Origin: Bacteroides fragilis
GTDB lineage: Bacteria > Bacteroidota > Bacteroidia > Bacteroidales > Bacteroidaceae
Direction of reading: 5' to 3'
Length of the DNA: 64,000 nucleotides
Assembly: GCF_002849695.1 (NCBI RefSeq)
Contig: NZ_CP018937.1
Span: forward strand, 2,666,001-2,730,000
Below the pieces are notes generated by a model. The model saw only the letters and a list, made by a program, of their open reading frames with translations. It did not search any database and was not told where the DNA came from. The translations under genes were made by a program, and so were the position numbers. Position 1 is the first letter of the stretch, and every line of letters begins with the position of its first letter. Of the stretch, positions 44,114-53,371 are shown piece by piece.

Positions 44114-45667
44114 TTATTTTTTTCCTTTTCCTGTCAGCAAACTTATAATGATAACAGCTGCCACTGACAATGGTAATGCAAACAATATAGGATCTATCAT
44201 CGGAAAAGGATAGGTTTCAATCAACACATCCTTACCGAAAAGCCATCTGCATACCCCCATAGCTGCCGCTTCTTTCTGATGAAGAAAGGCTAAAGCAAAT
44301 AAGCTTCCTATAGTTCCTATCCAAAGGCTTGCCATCACTCCCTGCCGGGTAGCGCGTTTCCAATATAAGGCACAAAAATATGCGGGAAGGAAAGCTGCTG
44401 CACAGATACCCATAAAAATAGAAGTTCCACGGGCAATAATATCATTGGGCAACATATAACAAATGATATAACTCACTAATATTGAGAACAGCACTCCCAG
44501 ACGAATTACATTAGTCAGTTTGCCACGTGAACGAGGCTTGTAAGTACCATAAATATCAGAACCGACCGAGGCACCCATCGTATGGAACTGTGAACTCAGT
44601 GTAGACATACTGGCAGAAAGAATGCAAAGCATGAAAAGTGCGGCAAACCAGTCCGGCATTGCTTTATTTATAAAGTATGGAATAATTTTATCCATATCTT
44701 TGACTGCTTCTGTAGCCACTACACCTTCGGTTTTAAGAAAGAAAAGATTACTTAGTGCCCCTGCATGATAAATAGCACCTACGGTGATAATCAGGAAAAA
44801 ACATCCGATAAAGACTCCCCGGTTCAGTTGTTTACTACTCTCTACAGTCATAAAACGAACCACCAATTGAGGTTGAGCAAGACAACCGATCCCAACTCCC
44901 AGAATCAAAGAAGTGACCAATGTATACCATTGAGGTGAACCGGTAACAGGCATGGCAGTCCATCCTTGATGTCCTAACGCTTTGAATTTCTCCGGAACCA
45001 AAGGAGCAATATCTGTCAGCGCCTGATTAGCTTCCGTAAAGCCCATATCCAGTACCCGATACAATGAAAAAAGCAAGAACAGCATACAGCCAAACATAAT
45101 AACCGCCTGCAAAGCATCCGTATACATCACCCCCTTCATACCTCCAGCTATCACATAGGCTGCTATCACCAGGGTGAATATCAAAAGCGAGACATTAAAA
45201 TCAATCTGAAAAATCTGTTCGATAAAAACTGCTCCTCCCTTCATTACCACTGCCGCATACAAAGGCATTCCAAGAAAAATAACTGCGGCCACAAACACCT
45301 GTATCCCCCGTGAACGATAATGCCTGCCCAACAATTGTGGAAATGTACTGACATTCAGTCTGGCTCCCATCCTGCGTGTCCGGAGGCCGAAAAAGATAAA
45401 CGCAATCACCACCCCGATAAACATATTCAGAAAACAAAGCCACTGAATACCCATACCGAAGGCAGCAGCCACCCCACCAAAACCGACAATGGCAGAAGCA
45501 GATATGAAAGTAGCACCATAAGAAAGTGCCATGACAAATGGATTCATCTGTCGCCCCCCTACCAGATAATCACTGGCGGAAGTTGTCTTTTTATAACCTA
45601 AAAAACCAAGATAAGCCAATGATAGCAGATAAGCTATCACAATCAGTCCAAGTGTAAATGTATTCAT
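44114..45667 (-). CDS. sodium:solute symporter (SSS family)
   Basis: A 517-residue inner-membrane transporter with about 13 hydrophobic segments. SSS-family features include SDYLVGGRQMNPFVMALSYG in the second segment region, ASAIVGFGGVAAAFG, the VIAGGMKGVMYTDALQAVIM block and a Na+-site-type stretch ILSASMSTLSSQFHTMG. It imports an organic solute with Na+, but the solute cannot be named. The start overlaps the stop of a 41-residue membrane protein gene (45664-45789) by 4 bp, a coupling seen for several SSS transporters that need a small partner subunit. Confidence 0.9.
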   Translation of the reverse strand: MNTFTLGLIVIAYLLSLAYLGFLGYKKTTSASDYLVGGRQMNPFVMALSYGATFISASAIVGFGGVAAAFGMGIQWLCFLNMFIGVVIAFIFFGLRTRRMGARLNVSTFPQLLGRHYRSRGIQVFVAAVIFLGMPLYAAVVMKGGAVFIEQIFQIDFNVSLLIFTLVIAAYVIAGGMKGVMYTDALQAVIMFGCMLFLLFSLYRVLDMGFTEANQALTDIAPLVPEKFKALGHQGWTAMPVTGSPQWYTLVTSLILGVGIGCLAQPQLVVRFMTVESSKQLNRGVFIGCFFLIITVGAIYHAGALSNLFFLKTEGVVATEAVKDMDKIIPYFINKAMPDWFAALFMLCILSASMSTLSSQFHTMGASVGSDIYGTYKPRSRGKLTNVIRLGVLFSILVSYIICYMLPNDIIARGTSIFMGICAAAFLPAYFCALYWKRATRQGVMASLWIGTIGSLFALAFLHQKEAAAMGVCRWLFGKDVLIETYPFPMIDPILFALPLSVAAVIIISLLTGKGKK

Positions 45668-45789
45668 CGTGTTTTATCTTTTTCGTCGTCTTTATTCCAA
45701 TATTTAAGACCAAACCAGGCAGCAAAAAGCACACATACTACCGAAAGCAGATATGGCAAAATGATAAGAGAGTCGCTTATTCCAAACAT
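45664..45789 (-). CDS. 41-aa small membrane protein, probable symporter accessory subunit
   Basis: An unlisted short gene reading MFGISDSLIILPYLLSVV, then a continuing hydrophobic stretch CVLFAAWFGLKYWN, and a charged tail (KDDEKDKTR). It has a single transmembrane helix at about 7-30. Its TGA overlaps the symporter ATG (ATGA at 45664-45667), so translation is coupled. Small one-helix proteins in this exact position accompany SSS symporters in many bacteria (the symporter small accessory proteins), and this peptide fits in length, topology and place. Upstream of it, 45790-45943 is an A/T-rich gap with only a weak hairpin near 45893-45925. Confidence 0.75.
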   Translation of the reverse strand: MFGISDSLIILPYLLSVVCVLFAAWFGLKYWNKDDEKDKTR

Positions 45790-45943
45790 TCTTGTATTAG
45801 ATTTCGATTAATATTGGTGCAAATGTAAGGAATTTATTGAAATGGAAAAACAAAAGGCAGAATTTATAAAAAAAGAAAAGGAACAAAAATAAAAAAGCCG
45901 CCTCTTTTTATCAGGGCAGCTTTCAGAAAAATCAATTTACGGT

Positions 45944-46549
45944 TTAATATTTCTCGTAATGAACTTTCTTCTCATCGTATTTCTGCTTAGGTTCCTGCAG
46001 AGCAGCCGGATACCCGAAAGGAATCACACATAAGGGCATTATGTTTCCCGGAAGCTCCGTATACTTGCGGACAACCCGGATGCGGTCTTCATAAGGATAA
46101 GCAGCTGTCCATACTGCACCCAATCCCTGAGCCTCAGCAGCTAACAGAATATTCTGCGCAGCAGCCGAACAATCCAGATACCAATAAGAAGAACGGGCTA
46201 CATCACCACATACAACAATGGCATAACGAGCCTGAGTCAACATCTTTGCATAAGGCAATGCAGAAGCCATAGAATCGAGAGCAACCCGATCAGTGACCAG
46301 TACAAACTCCCAGGGACGAAGGTCTTTTCCTGACGGAGCAGCCATACCGGCACGTAACATCAAGTCTATTTTCTCTTTCTCTACTTCCTTATCCAGATAA
46401 GCACGTACACTCTTACGCGCAAAAATATTATCCAAAGCAGCATTGGATGTTGACGGGGCTTCTTTTGGGGAAGAAGATGAACAAGCAGTGAATGAAATCA
46501 TCCAAAGCAATCCAATCGCCCATGCATAAATCACTTTCTTTGTTCCCAT
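45944..46549 (-). CDS. nitroreductase-family lipoprotein
   Basis: A 201-residue protein with a lipoprotein signal ending WMISFTACSS and a serine-rich linker. The nitroreductase/FMN-binding domain follows: DNIFARKSVRAYLDKEVEKE with the RxSxR-like contact, AGMAAPSGKDLRPWEFVLVT, ILLAAEAQGLGAVWTAAYPY and VIPFGYPAA. The blocks are those of the NADH-dependent nitroreductase/flavin reductase group. Being lipidated and exported is notable for a flavoprotein, but such forms recur in Bacteroides. It begins 13 bp downstream of metH in the same direction and may be co-transcribed. Confidence 0.86.
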   Translation of the reverse strand: MGTKKVIYAWAIGLLWMISFTACSSSSPKEAPSTSNAALDNIFARKSVRAYLDKEVEKEKIDLMLRAGMAAPSGKDLRPWEFVLVTDRVALDSMASALPYAKMLTQARYAIVVCGDVARSSYWYLDCSAAAQNILLAAEAQGLGAVWTAAYPYEDRIRVVRKYTELPGNIMPLCVIPFGYPAALQEPKQKYDEKKVHYEKY

Positions 46550-46562
46550 AGATTCTTTTTTA

Positions 46563-49313
46563 TCAAAATAGTTTCAACCTTTTTTCTTGAGCTTCTTTCA
46601 ATGAAACAGTTTCCCGCTTCATCAGACCACTCTTATCACGGAGTACCTGATATTCACCAGACAGCTCCTGCGCCAGTTCTTCTTTCAATTTCGGACTCAT
46701 CAACCGGGCAGCGACACCGGCATTCTGTGAAGCATCTTTCAGATGAACCACCGGTGCATGATATACCGGAGCAATTTTCAGTGCAGTATGTAGTTTGGAT
46801 GTGGTTGCTCCACCTATTAATAATGGAATATCCAGTCCGGCTTTCTCCAACTCCATAGCCACATGCACCATCTCCTCCAACGAAGGAGTAATCAATCCAC
46901 TAAGGCCTATCATATCTACCTTTTCCTCTATGGCTTTTTGAACAATCGATTCAGCCGGCACCATCACTCCCAGGTCAATGATATCATAACCGTTACAAGC
47001 CATCACAACCGAAACAATATTTTTACCGATATCATGCACATCTCCCTTCACTGTAGCCAACAGAACCTTTCCGGCAGAAGAGGTTCCTTCCACCTTTTCC
47101 GACTCTATGACCGGTTGTAAGATTGCAACGGCTTTCTTCATCGTACGGGCTGTTTTCACCACTTGCGGAAGGAACATTTTACCTTCACCGAACAACTCGC
47201 CTACATGATTCATTCCATCCATCAACGGTCCCTCAATCACATCTACCGCCTTATCATATTGAGGCAAGGCTTCTGCAAGATCTTCTTCCAGAAAATCTCC
47301 GATCCCCTTTACCAAAGCATATTGCAACCGTTCTTCTACCGTCCCGTCCCGCCAGGCATCATGCTTCACCGGTTGTCCTGCTGAAGCATTACCTGCCGAA
47401 GCCTCCTTCAATTTATCAGCCAGTTCAATCAATCGTTCGGCAGCATCAGGACGCCGGTTCAATACCACATCCTCTATTCTCTCAAGCACATCCGCCGGAA
47501 TATCCGTATACAGCACAGAAGTACCAGGGTTTACAATCCCCATATCCATACCTTTCTGAATGGCATAGTAAAGAAATACGGCATGCATAGCTTCACGAAT
47601 ATAATTATTTCCACGGAATGAGAACGATAAGTTACTTACTCCTCCGCTGATATGTGCTCCGGGAAGATTCTTTTTAATCCAGGCAGTTGCTTCTATAAAG
47701 TCTACCGCATAATTATTATGTTCCTCAATACCTGTTGCTACAGCCAGTACGTTCGGATCGAAAATGATATCGTGCGGGTTAAACCCAATCTTATCTACAA
47801 GTAAACGATAAGCACGTTCACAAACTTCTATTTTACGGGCAGCCGTATCAGCCTGTCCTTTTTCGTCAAAAGCCATCACTACTACAGCCGCGCCATACTG
47901 ACGAACTGTTTGAGCATGTTCAAGGAATTTTTCCTCTCCTTCTTTCAACGAAATGGAATTCACAATTGATTTTCCCTGGAGACACTTCAAGCCAGCCTCG
48001 ATAACCTCCCATTTTGAAGAATCGATCATCACAGGGACACGAGCTATTTCAGGTTCCGAAGCCACCAGATTCAGGAAAGTTGTCATCTCTTCTTTCGCAT
48101 CCAGCAGTCCGTCATCCATATTGACATCGATAATCAGCGCCCCGTCTTCCACCTGCTGCCGGGCTATAGACAATGCTTCATCGTATTTCTTTTCATTTAT
48201 AAGACGGAGGAACTTACGGGAACCCGCTACATTGCAACGTTCACCAACGTTGACAAAATTAATTTCAGGCTTTACTTCCAGCAGTTCCAATCCCGAAAGC
48301 CACATACAATCCGGCCTACGAGCCGGAACATGCGGTTTGGCACCGGCAATCAACGCGGGATATTCGGCAATATAAGCGTCGGTAGTACCACAGCATCCGC
48401 CGATGATATTAATCAAACCTTCATGGATATATTCTTCTACTTCATGTGCCATATCCGCCGGGGTCTGGTCATATTTTCCCAGACTGTTAGGCAAACCTGC
48501 ATTCGGATATGCACTGATATAGTAAGGAGCACGCGCGGCCAGTTGCTCCAAAAACGGCTTCAGTTGCTTTGCACCAAATGAACAGTTCAGACCGACAGAA
48601 AAAATATCGGCATGTTGTACCGAAGCCAGAAAAGCTTCCAGTGTCTGGCCGGAAAGGGTACGCCCCCCTATATCAGAAACCGTCACCGACAACATAACCG
48701 GTACTTTAAACCCAGTTGCCTGCATAGCACGCTCCGCTGCCAGAATAGCGGCTTTTGCATTCAGCGTATCAAAAATAGTTTCTATCAACAAAGCATCTAC
48801 CCCACTTTCAAGCATCGCTTCCATTTGCTGTTGATAAGCATCGGCCATTTCATCATAAGTCACGGCACGATAGGCCGGATTATTCACATCCGGAGACATG
48901 GAACATGTTTTATTGGTAGGACCAACCGAACCGGCCACAAAACGAGGTTTATCGGGATTGAGTGCCGTATATTCATCGGCTACTTCTCGTGCCAGCTTCA
49001 CGGCCGTCTGATTGATTTCACGCACATACTCCTGTACATGATAATCGGCCATGGAAATTGTGGTGGAACTAAATGTATTCGTCTCAATAATATCGGCACC
49101 GGCTTCCAAATATTTACGGTGTATATCCTGAACCACGTCAGGGCGTGTGAGACAAAGTAAATCATTATTCCCTTTCAGTTGACCGGGAATATGCGCAAAG
49201 CGCTCACTGCGGAAATCCTCTTCTCTAAGATTATATTGCTGAATCATAGTACCCATAGCGCCATCCAATATAAGGATACGTTCAGGTACCAGCTGTTGAA
49301 TAGTTCTTTTCAT
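46563..49313 (-). CDS. metH: cobalamin-dependent methionine synthase lacking the reactivation domain
   Basis: A 916-residue MetH. In order: the homocysteine domain ([11 protein letters not shown], zinc cysteines in [10 protein letters not shown] and [10 protein letters not shown]), the pterin-binding domain from about 340 ([14 protein letters not shown]), the cobalamin cap (about 660-745), and the B12-binding domain with [10 protein letters not shown] and the GGATTSKLH helix. The chain ends right after that domain, whereas the E. coli enzyme continues for about 330 residues with the AdoMet-binding reactivation domain. The open frame has a natural stop, so this is not a frameshift. A separate reactivation protein, as in Thermotoga, must be encoded elsewhere. 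Only 19 bp separate it from smpB upstream. Confidence 0.95.
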   Translation of the reverse strand: MKRTIQQLVPERILILDGAMGTMIQQYNLREEDFRSERFAHIPGQLKGNNDLLCLTRPDVVQDIHRKYLEAGADIIETNTFSSTTISMADYHVQEYVREINQTAVKLAREVADEYTALNPDKPRFVAGSVGPTNKTCSMSPDVNNPAYRAVTYDEMADAYQQQMEAMLESGVDALLIETIFDTLNAKAAILAAERAMQATGFKVPVMLSVTVSDIGGRTLSGQTLEAFLASVQHADIFSVGLNCSFGAKQLKPFLEQLAARAPYYISAYPNAGLPNSLGKYDQTPADMAHEVEEYIHEGLINIIGGCCGTTDAYIAEYPALIAGAKPHVPARRPDCMWLSGLELLEVKPEINFVNVGERCNVAGSRKFLRLINEKKYDEALSIARQQVEDGALIIDVNMDDGLLDAKEEMTTFLNLVASEPEIARVPVMIDSSKWEVIEAGLKCLQGKSIVNSISLKEGEEKFLEHAQTVRQYGAAVVVMAFDEKGQADTAARKIEVCERAYRLLVDKIGFNPHDIIFDPNVLAVATGIEEHNNYAVDFIEATAWIKKNLPGAHISGGVSNLSFSFRGNNYIREAMHAVFLYYAIQKGMDMGIVNPGTSVLYTDIPADVLERIEDVVLNRRPDAAERLIELADKLKEASAGNASAGQPVKHDAWRDGTVEERLQYALVKGIGDFLEEDLAEALPQYDKAVDVIEGPLMDGMNHVGELFGEGKMFLPQVVKTARTMKKAVAILQPVIESEKVEGTSSAGKVLLATVKGDVHDIGKNIVSVVMACNGYDIIDLGVMVPAESIVQKAIEEKVDMIGLSGLITPSLEEMVHVAMELEKAGLDIPLLIGGATTSKLHTALKIAPVYHAPVVHLKDASQNAGVAARLMSPKLKEELAQELSGEYQVLRDKSGLMKRETVSLKEAQEKRLKLF

Positions 49314-49332
49314 TGCTAAAGGTACAAACCTA

Positions 49333-49785
49333 TCATCGTTTAAACATTCTGTCCATATCGCGGCGGTCGTCTTTTTCTTTCAAAGCCTCCCGCTTGTCAT
49401 ATTGCTTTTTACCTTTTGCCAAAGCCACAACTACTTTGGCCAGACCTCTTTCATTAATAAACAAACGAACCGGGACAATGGTAAATCCGGCGTCTTTCGT
49501 CCCTCGTTCCAACTTATTCAGCTCCTTTTTGCTCAGTAACAATTTACGGTCACGCCGAGCCGCATGGTTATTATACGAACCATAAAAATATTCGGCAATG
49601 TGCATGTTCTTCACCCACAATTCACCTTTCGCAAAATAACAAAACGTATCTACAAGACTTGCTTTTCCCAAACGGATGGACTTAATCTCCGTTCCTGTCA
49701 GCACAATACCTGCTGTATAAGTATCGATCAACTCATAGTCGAAAGTAGCACGTTTATTCTTTATATTTATAGGAGCCAGTTTCAT
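49333..49785 (-). CDS. smpB: SsrA-binding protein
   Basis: A 150-residue tmRNA partner that helps rescue stalled ribosomes. The OB-fold core shows [41 protein letters not shown] and [16 protein letters not shown], and the C-terminal basic tail is present ([21 protein letters not shown]). Complete and of normal length. It lies 19 bp ahead of metH and 9 bp behind the Yip1 gene, so these genes probably share a transcript. The ssrA RNA itself is not in the window. Confidence 0.95.
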
Positions 49786-49794
49786 TTTATTTTC

Positions 49795-50367
49795 TTAATT
49801 TAATATAGCTGTTAGCTTGTTGAACACAACTTGTATTACCGCCGGACATAGTATTAACAAAATCGACGAGAAAATGGTGTAACGCAACCGATTCTTTTCT
49901 TCCACCAGCATCACGACTCTTGCTCCTTCCCATACCACATAAACGATATAAAACTGGAGCAACCAACCGATAATACTGAAATCCGGAAGCAATCCGGTCA
50001 CTATATGCAACAAAAAGGTGACAACTAATGCATAGCCTGCAAACTGCTGTGCCAAAGGGATATCATTGGACATGCCAAACATTTTTATCCCCATCTGATT
50101 GATGGCATAAGCTGCCAGAAAATAGCCTCCGAACAAAGCTACCGCCACTGCACAACACTGCGTCATGGCCAATTGGAAACTTTGCGGTCCTCCCCATCCA
50201 TTGGTCCACAAAGCACCAATGAATACGGATAAACCGCATAAACCAATCATAGGATAGACAAAAACAGTAAGAACTGCCCGTCTATCCTCTAAACGAATTT
50301 CCTCCCAGGCCTTGGCCGGAGAGGAAATCAATGACATTGCTATTTGAAATAATGCTTTGTAATTCAA
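49795..50367 (-). CDS. Yip1-domain membrane protein
   Basis: A 190-residue integral membrane protein with about five hydrophobic segments. The N-terminal ISSPAKAWEEIRLED followed by a TM pattern (VFVYPMIGLCGLSVFIGAL) is typical of bacterial Yip1-domain proteins. The function of such proteins is unknown. It begins 1 bp after the stop of the NigD-like lipoprotein gene and is followed by smpB after 9 bp, so the order NigD-like, Yip1, smpB, metH looks like one operon. Confidence 0.82.
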   Translation of the reverse strand: MNYKALFQIAMSLISSPAKAWEEIRLEDRRAVLTVFVYPMIGLCGLSVFIGALWTNGWGGPQSFQLAMTQCCAVAVALFGGYFLAAYAINQMGIKMFGMSNDIPLAQQFAGYALVVTFLLHIVTGLLPDFSIIGWLLQFYIVYVVWEGARVVMLVEEKNRLRYTIFSSILLILCPAVIQVVFNKLTAILN

Positions 50368-50368
50368 A

Positions 50369-51172
50369 TTATTTAGCGGTTTTATATTCTATTTCATACG
50401 CCTTCTCTGTAGTAGAAGAATCTTCTATTTTATTATTGTATTCATTCTGCTGCGCCACCACAATAATTTTGGCTGGTTTATCTTGTCCACTCTTCTGCTT
50501 ATATTCTCTCAAAAATTCAGTGATATCATAAGCTTTAAAGCTGGAAGTACGTGTCGCACGTTCTACTATAGCAGTAGTTTCATCATTAACAGCATAACGC
50601 AAATGGAGTTTCAGTTCTGTAGCACCTGAAGTAATATCATCTGTATAACAAACCAGAGTAAAAGAATGTTTAGCGAGTTCATTCTTAATATCTTCCGGAG
50701 TACTTACATTTTTCACACGGTAAAGTACCGGCAATACAATTGTATTTTCACTAAACTGGAATGGGGCTACCGTTGAATATCCTGATGCAAAACTCAATGA
50801 ACCAATTGGTGCATTAGTAGTCACATCTCCCGAACCACCGACAGCCGTAGTAGTAACTGCAGGAGCATCGATTCCAGTCGCATCTGCTAAAAGCGTAACC
50901 TTAATCTGTTTAGGATTTGTCGAGAGGTCCTGACCTTCATCAACCTGACAATAAATATAGGCCATTCTTGCACTCAAAGTAACAGGAACTGTGTTAGTGG
51001 GGATAAGTTCCGTACCGGCGGCATCTGTAAACGTAACATAACCCATTCTATCATTCACTTTCACCACACCAGCCCACTGCTGAGGACCGTTTTCTCCGGA
51101 ATCCATACATGAAGTAAACATAGTACCCATCAACAGGGTTAAGGCCAACACCATTAATTTCAATTGTTTCAT
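50369..51172 (-). CDS. NigD-like lipoprotein
   Basis: I start at 51172 (MKQLKLMVLALTLLMGTMF, lipobox Cys shortly after). The ATG eight codons upstream adds a polar stretch. The mature protein of about 245 residues has an N-terminal OB-like beta region (AGVVKVNDRMGYVTFTDAAG) and a C-terminal sandwich with LKLHLRYAVNDE, matching the NigD-like family named after a bacteriocin-associated gene in Prevotella nigrescens. Bacteroides genomes carry several of these and most have no known role. No bacteriocin gene is evident nearby. Confidence 0.82.
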   Translation of the reverse strand: MKQLKLMVLALTLLMGTMFTSCMDSGENGPQQWAGVVKVNDRMGYVTFTDAAGTELIPTNTVPVTLSARMAYIYCQVDEGQDLSTNPKQIKVTLLADATGIDAPAVTTTAVGGSGDVTTNAPIGSLSFASGYSTVAPFQFSENTIVLPVLYRVKNVSTPEDIKNELAKHSFTLVCYTDDITSGATELKLHLRYAVNDETTAIVERATRTSSFKAYDITEFLREYKQKSGQDKPAKIIVVAQQNEYNNKIEDSSTTEKAYEIEYKTAK

Positions 51173-51254
51173 AAATCTATTTTTTAGAGTTTGCAAAGAT
51201 ATAAATTCTAATTCACAATAAGTAAATGCAGAGACTTAAAAAATACTGCATCCA

Positions 51255-51761
51255 TCACTTAACTATTTTTGCAAACAACTCCAAATGATCGTCTACATAG
51301 CTTGCTACCAGTGCTGTAACCTCCTCCTCAATATCCAGATATTCTTCTTCAAGATCATCAAAGGCCTCATATTGCTCGTACATCGCCATAAATTCATCCT
51401 CCGTACGCTCTTTCTCCAGATCCTGGCGATGGGCATCGTATATTTTCTTAGCTTTATAAACCAACTTCGAGAAATCCTCGGCTCCCCACAAACGCATCAC
51501 TTTTGCAAAAGGATTATCAAAGATATAACCTCCATACCCATTCTGAATCAATTGACAAAAACCACCAAACATGACTTCATCCCGAAAAATCTGATAGGCC
51601 AACAAAGAGTGCTGCTCTCCTGTCAATAGTGGCATTGTTTCGGCAGTAAGCTCCCCGCCAATCACTTCTTTATACTTATCTGTAAACACCTGGATAAATT
51701 CATCCATTCCCTCGCCCGCAGCTTTTTGCAAGGAGGCATCCGTAACTTCTATCATTTCCAT
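51255..51761 (-). CDS. DUF4375 / DMP19-like protein
   Basis: A 168-residue soluble acidic protein. The central LLAYQIFRDEVMFGGFCQLIQNGYGGYIF is the conserved signature of the DUF4375 (DMP19-like) family, followed by a charged helical region with many Glu residues. DMP19 proteins have been described as DNA mimics, and the strong negative charge here is consistent, but the family is broad and no such activity should be assumed. It is transcribed alone, upstream of the NigD-like gene with an 82-bp gap. Confidence 0.8.
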   Translation of the reverse strand: MEMIEVTDASLQKAAGEGMDEFIQVFTDKYKEVIGGELTAETMPLLTGEQHSLLAYQIFRDEVMFGGFCQLIQNGYGGYIFDNPFAKVMRLWGAEDFSKLVYKAKKIYDAHRQDLEKERTEDEFMAMYEQYEAFDDLEEEYLDIEEEVTALVASYVDDHLELFAKIVK

Positions 51762-52004
51762 TATATATAATAAGGTAAATTCTACATTTATAAATATCAG
51801 GAAACAAAAATACGGAAATATATGGTTCAGAAAGGCTTTTTGAAGAGTTTTTTAGAAACTGTCCTATTTTTAAAGCCCATAATTAAAAATTCCCCAATCG
51901 CTTTGGGATATATCCCCTGAGTTCTTCAATGGTTCTCTTACGGGATAATTCTTCATCTTAGCGGCTGAGATGAAGCTTTATTACTTTCTCAAATAAGGTT
52001 ATTT
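51762..52004. other. intergenic region with hairpin and possible gene remnant
   Basis: The gap holds a perfect 8-bp inverted repeat, CTTCATCT-N9-AGATGAAG (51951-51975), with no T-run after it. On the minus strand a short frame below it reads RKRTIEELRGYIPKRLGNF before a stop, which has the look of a protein C-terminus without a body. It may be a leftover of a deleted gene. The leftmost part is A/T-rich and empty. Confidence 0.3.
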
Positions 52005-52409
52005 TCAATGATGCAACGACATACCAAGATATACGCCTATACAGTAGGGTATCAACCAAATGCACCACACCACAATACTGAAACGATTGAAATGTTCTTT
52101 AGCCTTTTCACTCCCTTTTACATACGTCCAGATAGCCCACATAGCGTGAACAAACATCAACAAGATAGCGATAATGCCGGTCACAGTATGTATTTCATCA
52201 TGCAGGTGTGTGAGTCGCGCAATATTCTCCATTAAAGCTGTTCCCACAGAATCAGCCAACAGCCCCAATAAGAAAAAGACCAGATGCCAAAATTTCAGTT
52301 TCTTCTGCAACCGCTCTCCCCACACTCCTATTGTGTAAAACACCAATGCAGAAGTTATCACACAAATGGCTGCTATTAAATAATGTATATCTACTTCATT
52401 CAAATTCAT
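52005..52409 (-). CDS. HsmA-like (TIGR03987) membrane protein
   Basis: A 134-residue inner-membrane protein with four hydrophobic segments and conserved polar positions inside them: TIGVWGERLQKKLKFWH, LLADSVGTALMENIARL and TGIIAILLMFVHAMWAIW. These match the HsmA/TIGR03987 family. The buried histidines and charged loops would suit a metal or heme contact, but no function is established. It stands alone and divergent from the NifU-like gene. Confidence 0.8.
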   Translation of the reverse strand: MNLNEVDIHYLIAAICVITSALVFYTIGVWGERLQKKLKFWHLVFFLLGLLADSVGTALMENIARLTHLHDEIHTVTGIIAILLMFVHAMWAIWTYVKGSEKAKEHFNRFSIVVWCIWLIPYCIGVYLGMSLHH

Positions 52410-52556
52410 AACCGATCAATTTTTCTCAAAAGAAACAAAGAATCAGAGTAATAGTTCAACAAAATAAAGATTATCTAAAATGTCATCTCCACATTACAAT
52501 CTAACGAAACTGAAATTTCTATTTTTCTCTTTTCATAAAAAAGTAATAAAACCCGA

Positions 52557-52587
52557 TTTGCAAAAACAAATAAAACGACTACCTTTG
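52557..52587 (+). promoter_or_regulatory. strong promoter of the NifU-like/GGGtGRT pair
   Basis: TTTG-N19-TACCTTTG matches the Bacteroides consensus at every defined base (52557-52560 and 52580-52587). The leader of about 57 nt contains a small CGATT/AATCG hairpin near 52591-52605. Confidence 0.8.
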
Positions 52588-52649
52588 TGAGCGATTTGAG
52601 AATCGTGACTACGTATTTTTAATTATATCACTTAAAAAAAGAGCTAATT

Positions 52650-53351
52650 ATGACTTATTCACACGAAGTGGAACACATGTGTGTTGTAAAGAAGGGTCCT
52701 AACCATGGACCGGCTCCCATACCCGAAGAAGGAAAATGGGTAAAATCAAAAGAAATTGTTGATATTTCAGGTCTGACACACGGTGTGGGTTGGTGTGCTC
52801 CTCAGCAGGGTGCATGTAAGCTGACTCTGAACGTAAAAGAAGGTATCATCCAGGAAGCTCTGGTTGAAACTATCGGCTGTTCAGGTATGACTCACTCAGC
52901 TGCTATGGCTGCTGAAATCCTCCCGGGAAAAACTATCCTCGAAGCATTGAACACAGACTTAGTTTGTGATGCCATCAACACTGCTATGCGCGAACTCTTC
53001 CTGCAGATCGTTTACGGACGTACTCAGTCAGCTTTCTCAGAAGGTGGTCTGATCATCGGTGCAGGTCTGGAAGACTTGGGTAAAGGTCTGCGTAGCCAGG
53101 TAGGTACATTGTACGGTACTTTGGCTAAAGGTCCTCGTTACCTTGAAATGGCAGAAGGTTACATCAAGACAATTGCTCTTGACAAAAACGATGAAATCTG
53201 CGGATACGAATTCGTCCACATGGGTAAATTCATGGACGAAATCAAGAAGGGTACTGATGCGAATGAAGCATTGAAGAAAGTTACCGGTACTTACGGACGC
53301 TTCACTGCAGAACAGGGAGCTGTTAAACACATTGATCCACGTCACGAATAA
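52650..53351 (+). CDS. NifU/IscU-like iron-sulfur scaffold-related protein
   Basis: A 233-residue cytoplasmic protein related to NifU/IscU-type scaffolds. The conserved core is VETIGCSGMTHSAAMAAEIL with further cysteines in GWCAPQQGACKL and LVCDAINTA, giving enough cysteines to hold a cluster. It is longer than IscU and has an unusual N-terminus. Codon use is strongly biased to the abundant set (CTG, GGT, AAA, GAA), in line with the strong promoter and very high expression. It precedes the GGGtGRT gene by 20 bp, a pairing that seems fixed in anaerobes that have these two genes. Whether it builds clusters or serves a dedicated client is unknown. Confidence 0.82.
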   Translation: MTYSHEVEHMCVVKKGPNHGPAPIPEEGKWVKSKEIVDISGLTHGVGWCAPQQGACKLTLNVKEGIIQEALVETIGCSGMTHSAAMAAEILPGKTILEALNTDLVCDAINTAMRELFLQIVYGRTQSAFSEGGLIIGAGLEDLGKGLRSQVGTLYGTLAKGPRYLEMAEGYIKTIALDKNDEICGYEFVHMGKFMDEIKKGTDANEALKKVTGTYGRFTAEQGAVKHIDPRHE

Positions 53352-53371
53352 TATAAGGAGGAAAAGAAATT

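Noticed and set aside
48612..49160. A 182-codon plus-strand frame inside metH
   Set aside because: It is the antisense of the conserved homocysteine-binding domain of MetH. The His/Arg/Ile-rich translation has no family features.
49314..49332. Possible B12 riboswitch ahead of metH
   Set aside because: Only 19 bp separate metH from smpB, too little for a riboswitch. Regulation would have to occur further upstream.
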